Below are positions 5,817 through 6,904 of a stretch of 6,904 bases of DNA, piece by piece. The translations under genes and the position numbers were made by a program. The notes under the pieces are model-generated. The model ran no database searches. It was given only the letters and a program-made list of their open reading frames with translations, and was not told where the DNA came from. Position 1 is the stretch's first letter, and the number at the start of each line of letters is the position of its first letter. Origin of the DNA: Sphingobacteriales bacterium (GTDB lineage Bacteria; Bacteroidota; Bacteroidia; Chitinophagales; Chitinophagaceae); NCBI GenBank assembly GCA_004294195.1, contig REAQ01000200.1:1-6904 (forward strand), read 5' to 3'.

Positions 5817-6904
5817 ATGACATTGACTAAAACCTTTGAACATCAGGCTGCTGAAGCAAAATGGTACCAGCACTGGCTGGACCAGAAATATTTTGCCAGC
5901 AAACCTGACCATCGTGACCCCTATACCATCGTGATCCCGCCGCCCAATGTGACGGGCATCCTCCATATGGGCCATTGCCTGAACAATACCATCCAGGACA
6001 TCCTGATCCGCAGGGCCCGGATGCAGGGCAAGAACGCCTGCTGGGTGCCGGGCACAGACCATGCCTCCATCGCCACCGAAGCCAAGGTAGTGCAGATGCT
6101 CCGGGAACGTGGCATCACCAAATCCTCGCTGTCCCGCGAGGAATTCTTCCAATACGCTTGGGAGTGGAAAGAGAAATATGGTGGCATCATCCTGCAACAG
6201 CTGAAGAAAATGGGTTGCAGCCTGGATTGGGATCGTACCACCTTCACGATGGACGATCACTACTATGCTTCCGTCATCAGTGTGTTCAACGACCTCTATA
6301 AAAAAGGATTCATCTATCGCGGCAAACGCATGATCAACTGGGATGTGAAGGCAAAAACCGCACTCTCTGATGAAGAAGTGATCTTTAAAGACACACAAAG
6401 CAAACTCTATCACCTACGCTATCCGGTTGACGGCTTACCCGGTGAATACATCACCATCGCCACCGTTCGTCCGGAAACCATCCTCGGAGACACCGCTATT
6501 GCAGTGCATCCATCGGATGAAAGATATAAACATCTCCATGGTAAGTGCGCCCTGGTGCCATTGATCAATCGCAGAATTCCCATCATCACGGATGAATATG
6601 TGACGATGGATTTCGGAACCGGCGCTTTGAAAGTGACACCTGCCCACGATATGAACGATTACCAACTCGGCCAAAAACATGGCCTCGAGGTAATTGATGT
6701 ATTGAACGATGACGGTACGATTAGCGCAGCCGCACAGTTGTTCGTTGGAGCGGATAGGTTTGAGGCCAGAAAACAGATCATCCCGGAACTGGAGCGCTCT
6801 GGCAACCTCGTGAAGATCGAAGACTATCCTAACCAGGTGGGTTATTCAGAACGCACCGACGTTGTAGTTGAACCAAGATTGTCCTTGCAATGGTGGGTAG
6901 ATAT
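5817..6904 (+). CDS. valS: Valyl-tRNA synthetase, N-terminal part
   Basis: ValS charges tRNA-Val with valine in the cytosol and hydrolyses mischarged Thr-tRNA-Val. The frame starts at ATG 5817 and leaves the window after 362 codons, roughly 40% of the usual 870-950 residues. Visible class I features are [13 protein letters not shown] (41-53) with the HIGH-type signature HMGH at 50-53, then [13 protein letters not shown] (76-88), the Rossmann continuation with [12 protein letters not shown] (129-140), and [16 protein letters not shown] (173-188). The editing domain (CP1) starts around residue 200 and shows [16 protein letters not shown] (215-230) and [14 protein letters not shown] (265-278). 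The KMSKS loop and anticodon-binding domain lie beyond the window. The N-terminus aligns with ValS without extension, so this ATG is right even though no ribosome site or real leader precedes it. No T-box or other leader control is possible in the short space after the promoter. Confidence 0.97.
   Translation, partial: MTLTKTFEHQAAEAKWYQHWLDQKYFASKPDHRDPYTIVIPPPNVTGILHMGHCLNNTIQDILIRRARMQGKNACWVPGTDHASIATEAKVVQMLRERGITKSSLSREEFFQYAWEWKEKYGGIILQQLKKMGCSLDWDRTTFTMDDHYYASVISVFNDLYKKGFIYRGKRMINWDVKAKTALSDEEVIFKDTQSKLYHLRYPVDGLPGEYITIATVRPETILGDTAIAVHPSDERYKHLHGKCALVPLINRRIPIITDEYVTMDFGTGALKVTPAHDMNDYQLGQKHGLEVIDVLNDDGTISAAAQLFVGADRFEARKQIIPELERSGNLVKIEDYPNQVGYSERTDVVVEPRLSLQWWVD

Noticed and set aside
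5802..6413. Minus-strand frame of 203 codons opposite valS
   Set aside because: The plus strand encodes intact ValS signatures across the same bases, so this is a shadow.

Overview
The window looks like chromosomal DNA from a Bacteroidota bacterium, most likely of the Chitinophagaceae/Sphingobacteriia type. Three things point there. The valS promoter exactly fits the Bacteroidota pattern TTG-N19-TAnnTTTG. Shine-Dalgarno sequences are absent before the starts, and TTG or GTG starts occur. The proteins also resemble that phylum's forms of Tex, ClpS and the exonuclease/GIY-YIG fusion. The organism is inferred from style, not from a marker gene.

Layout, left to right. (1) 1-451, minus: the N-terminal 150 codons of a protein resembling the Gcr 'site-specific recombinase' family, cut by the window edge. 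(2) 554-1497, plus: a two-gene unit, clpS then aat, divergent from gene 1. Aat puts Leu/Phe on certain protein N-termini and ClpS delivers such proteins to a Clp protease, so the pair encodes writer and reader of the Leu/N-degron pathway. (3) 1487-1572: a large dyad built from 8-bp units, covering both stop codons of the convergent aat and tex genes. (4) 1562-3802, minus: tex, an RNA-binding transcription accessory protein. (5) 3880-5244, minus: a DEDDh exonuclease fused to a UvrC-like GIY-YIG nuclease with a five-cysteine cluster. (6) 5275-5300, minus: an intrinsic terminator. (7) 5342-5443, minus: a 33-residue single-span membrane protein that is probably a real gene. (8) 5444-5816: intergenic, holding a second inverted repeat made of 8-bp units and the valS promoter. 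(9) 5817-6904, plus: the N-terminal 362 codons of valyl-tRNA synthetase, cut by the right edge.

Most genes are housekeeping: protein turnover, translation, DNA repair and transcription. The least explained parts are the two 8-bp-periodic inverted repeats, which share the unit pattern ATTG plus four bases, and the 33-residue membrane protein. I see no phage, CRISPR, transposase or complete new multi-gene system.
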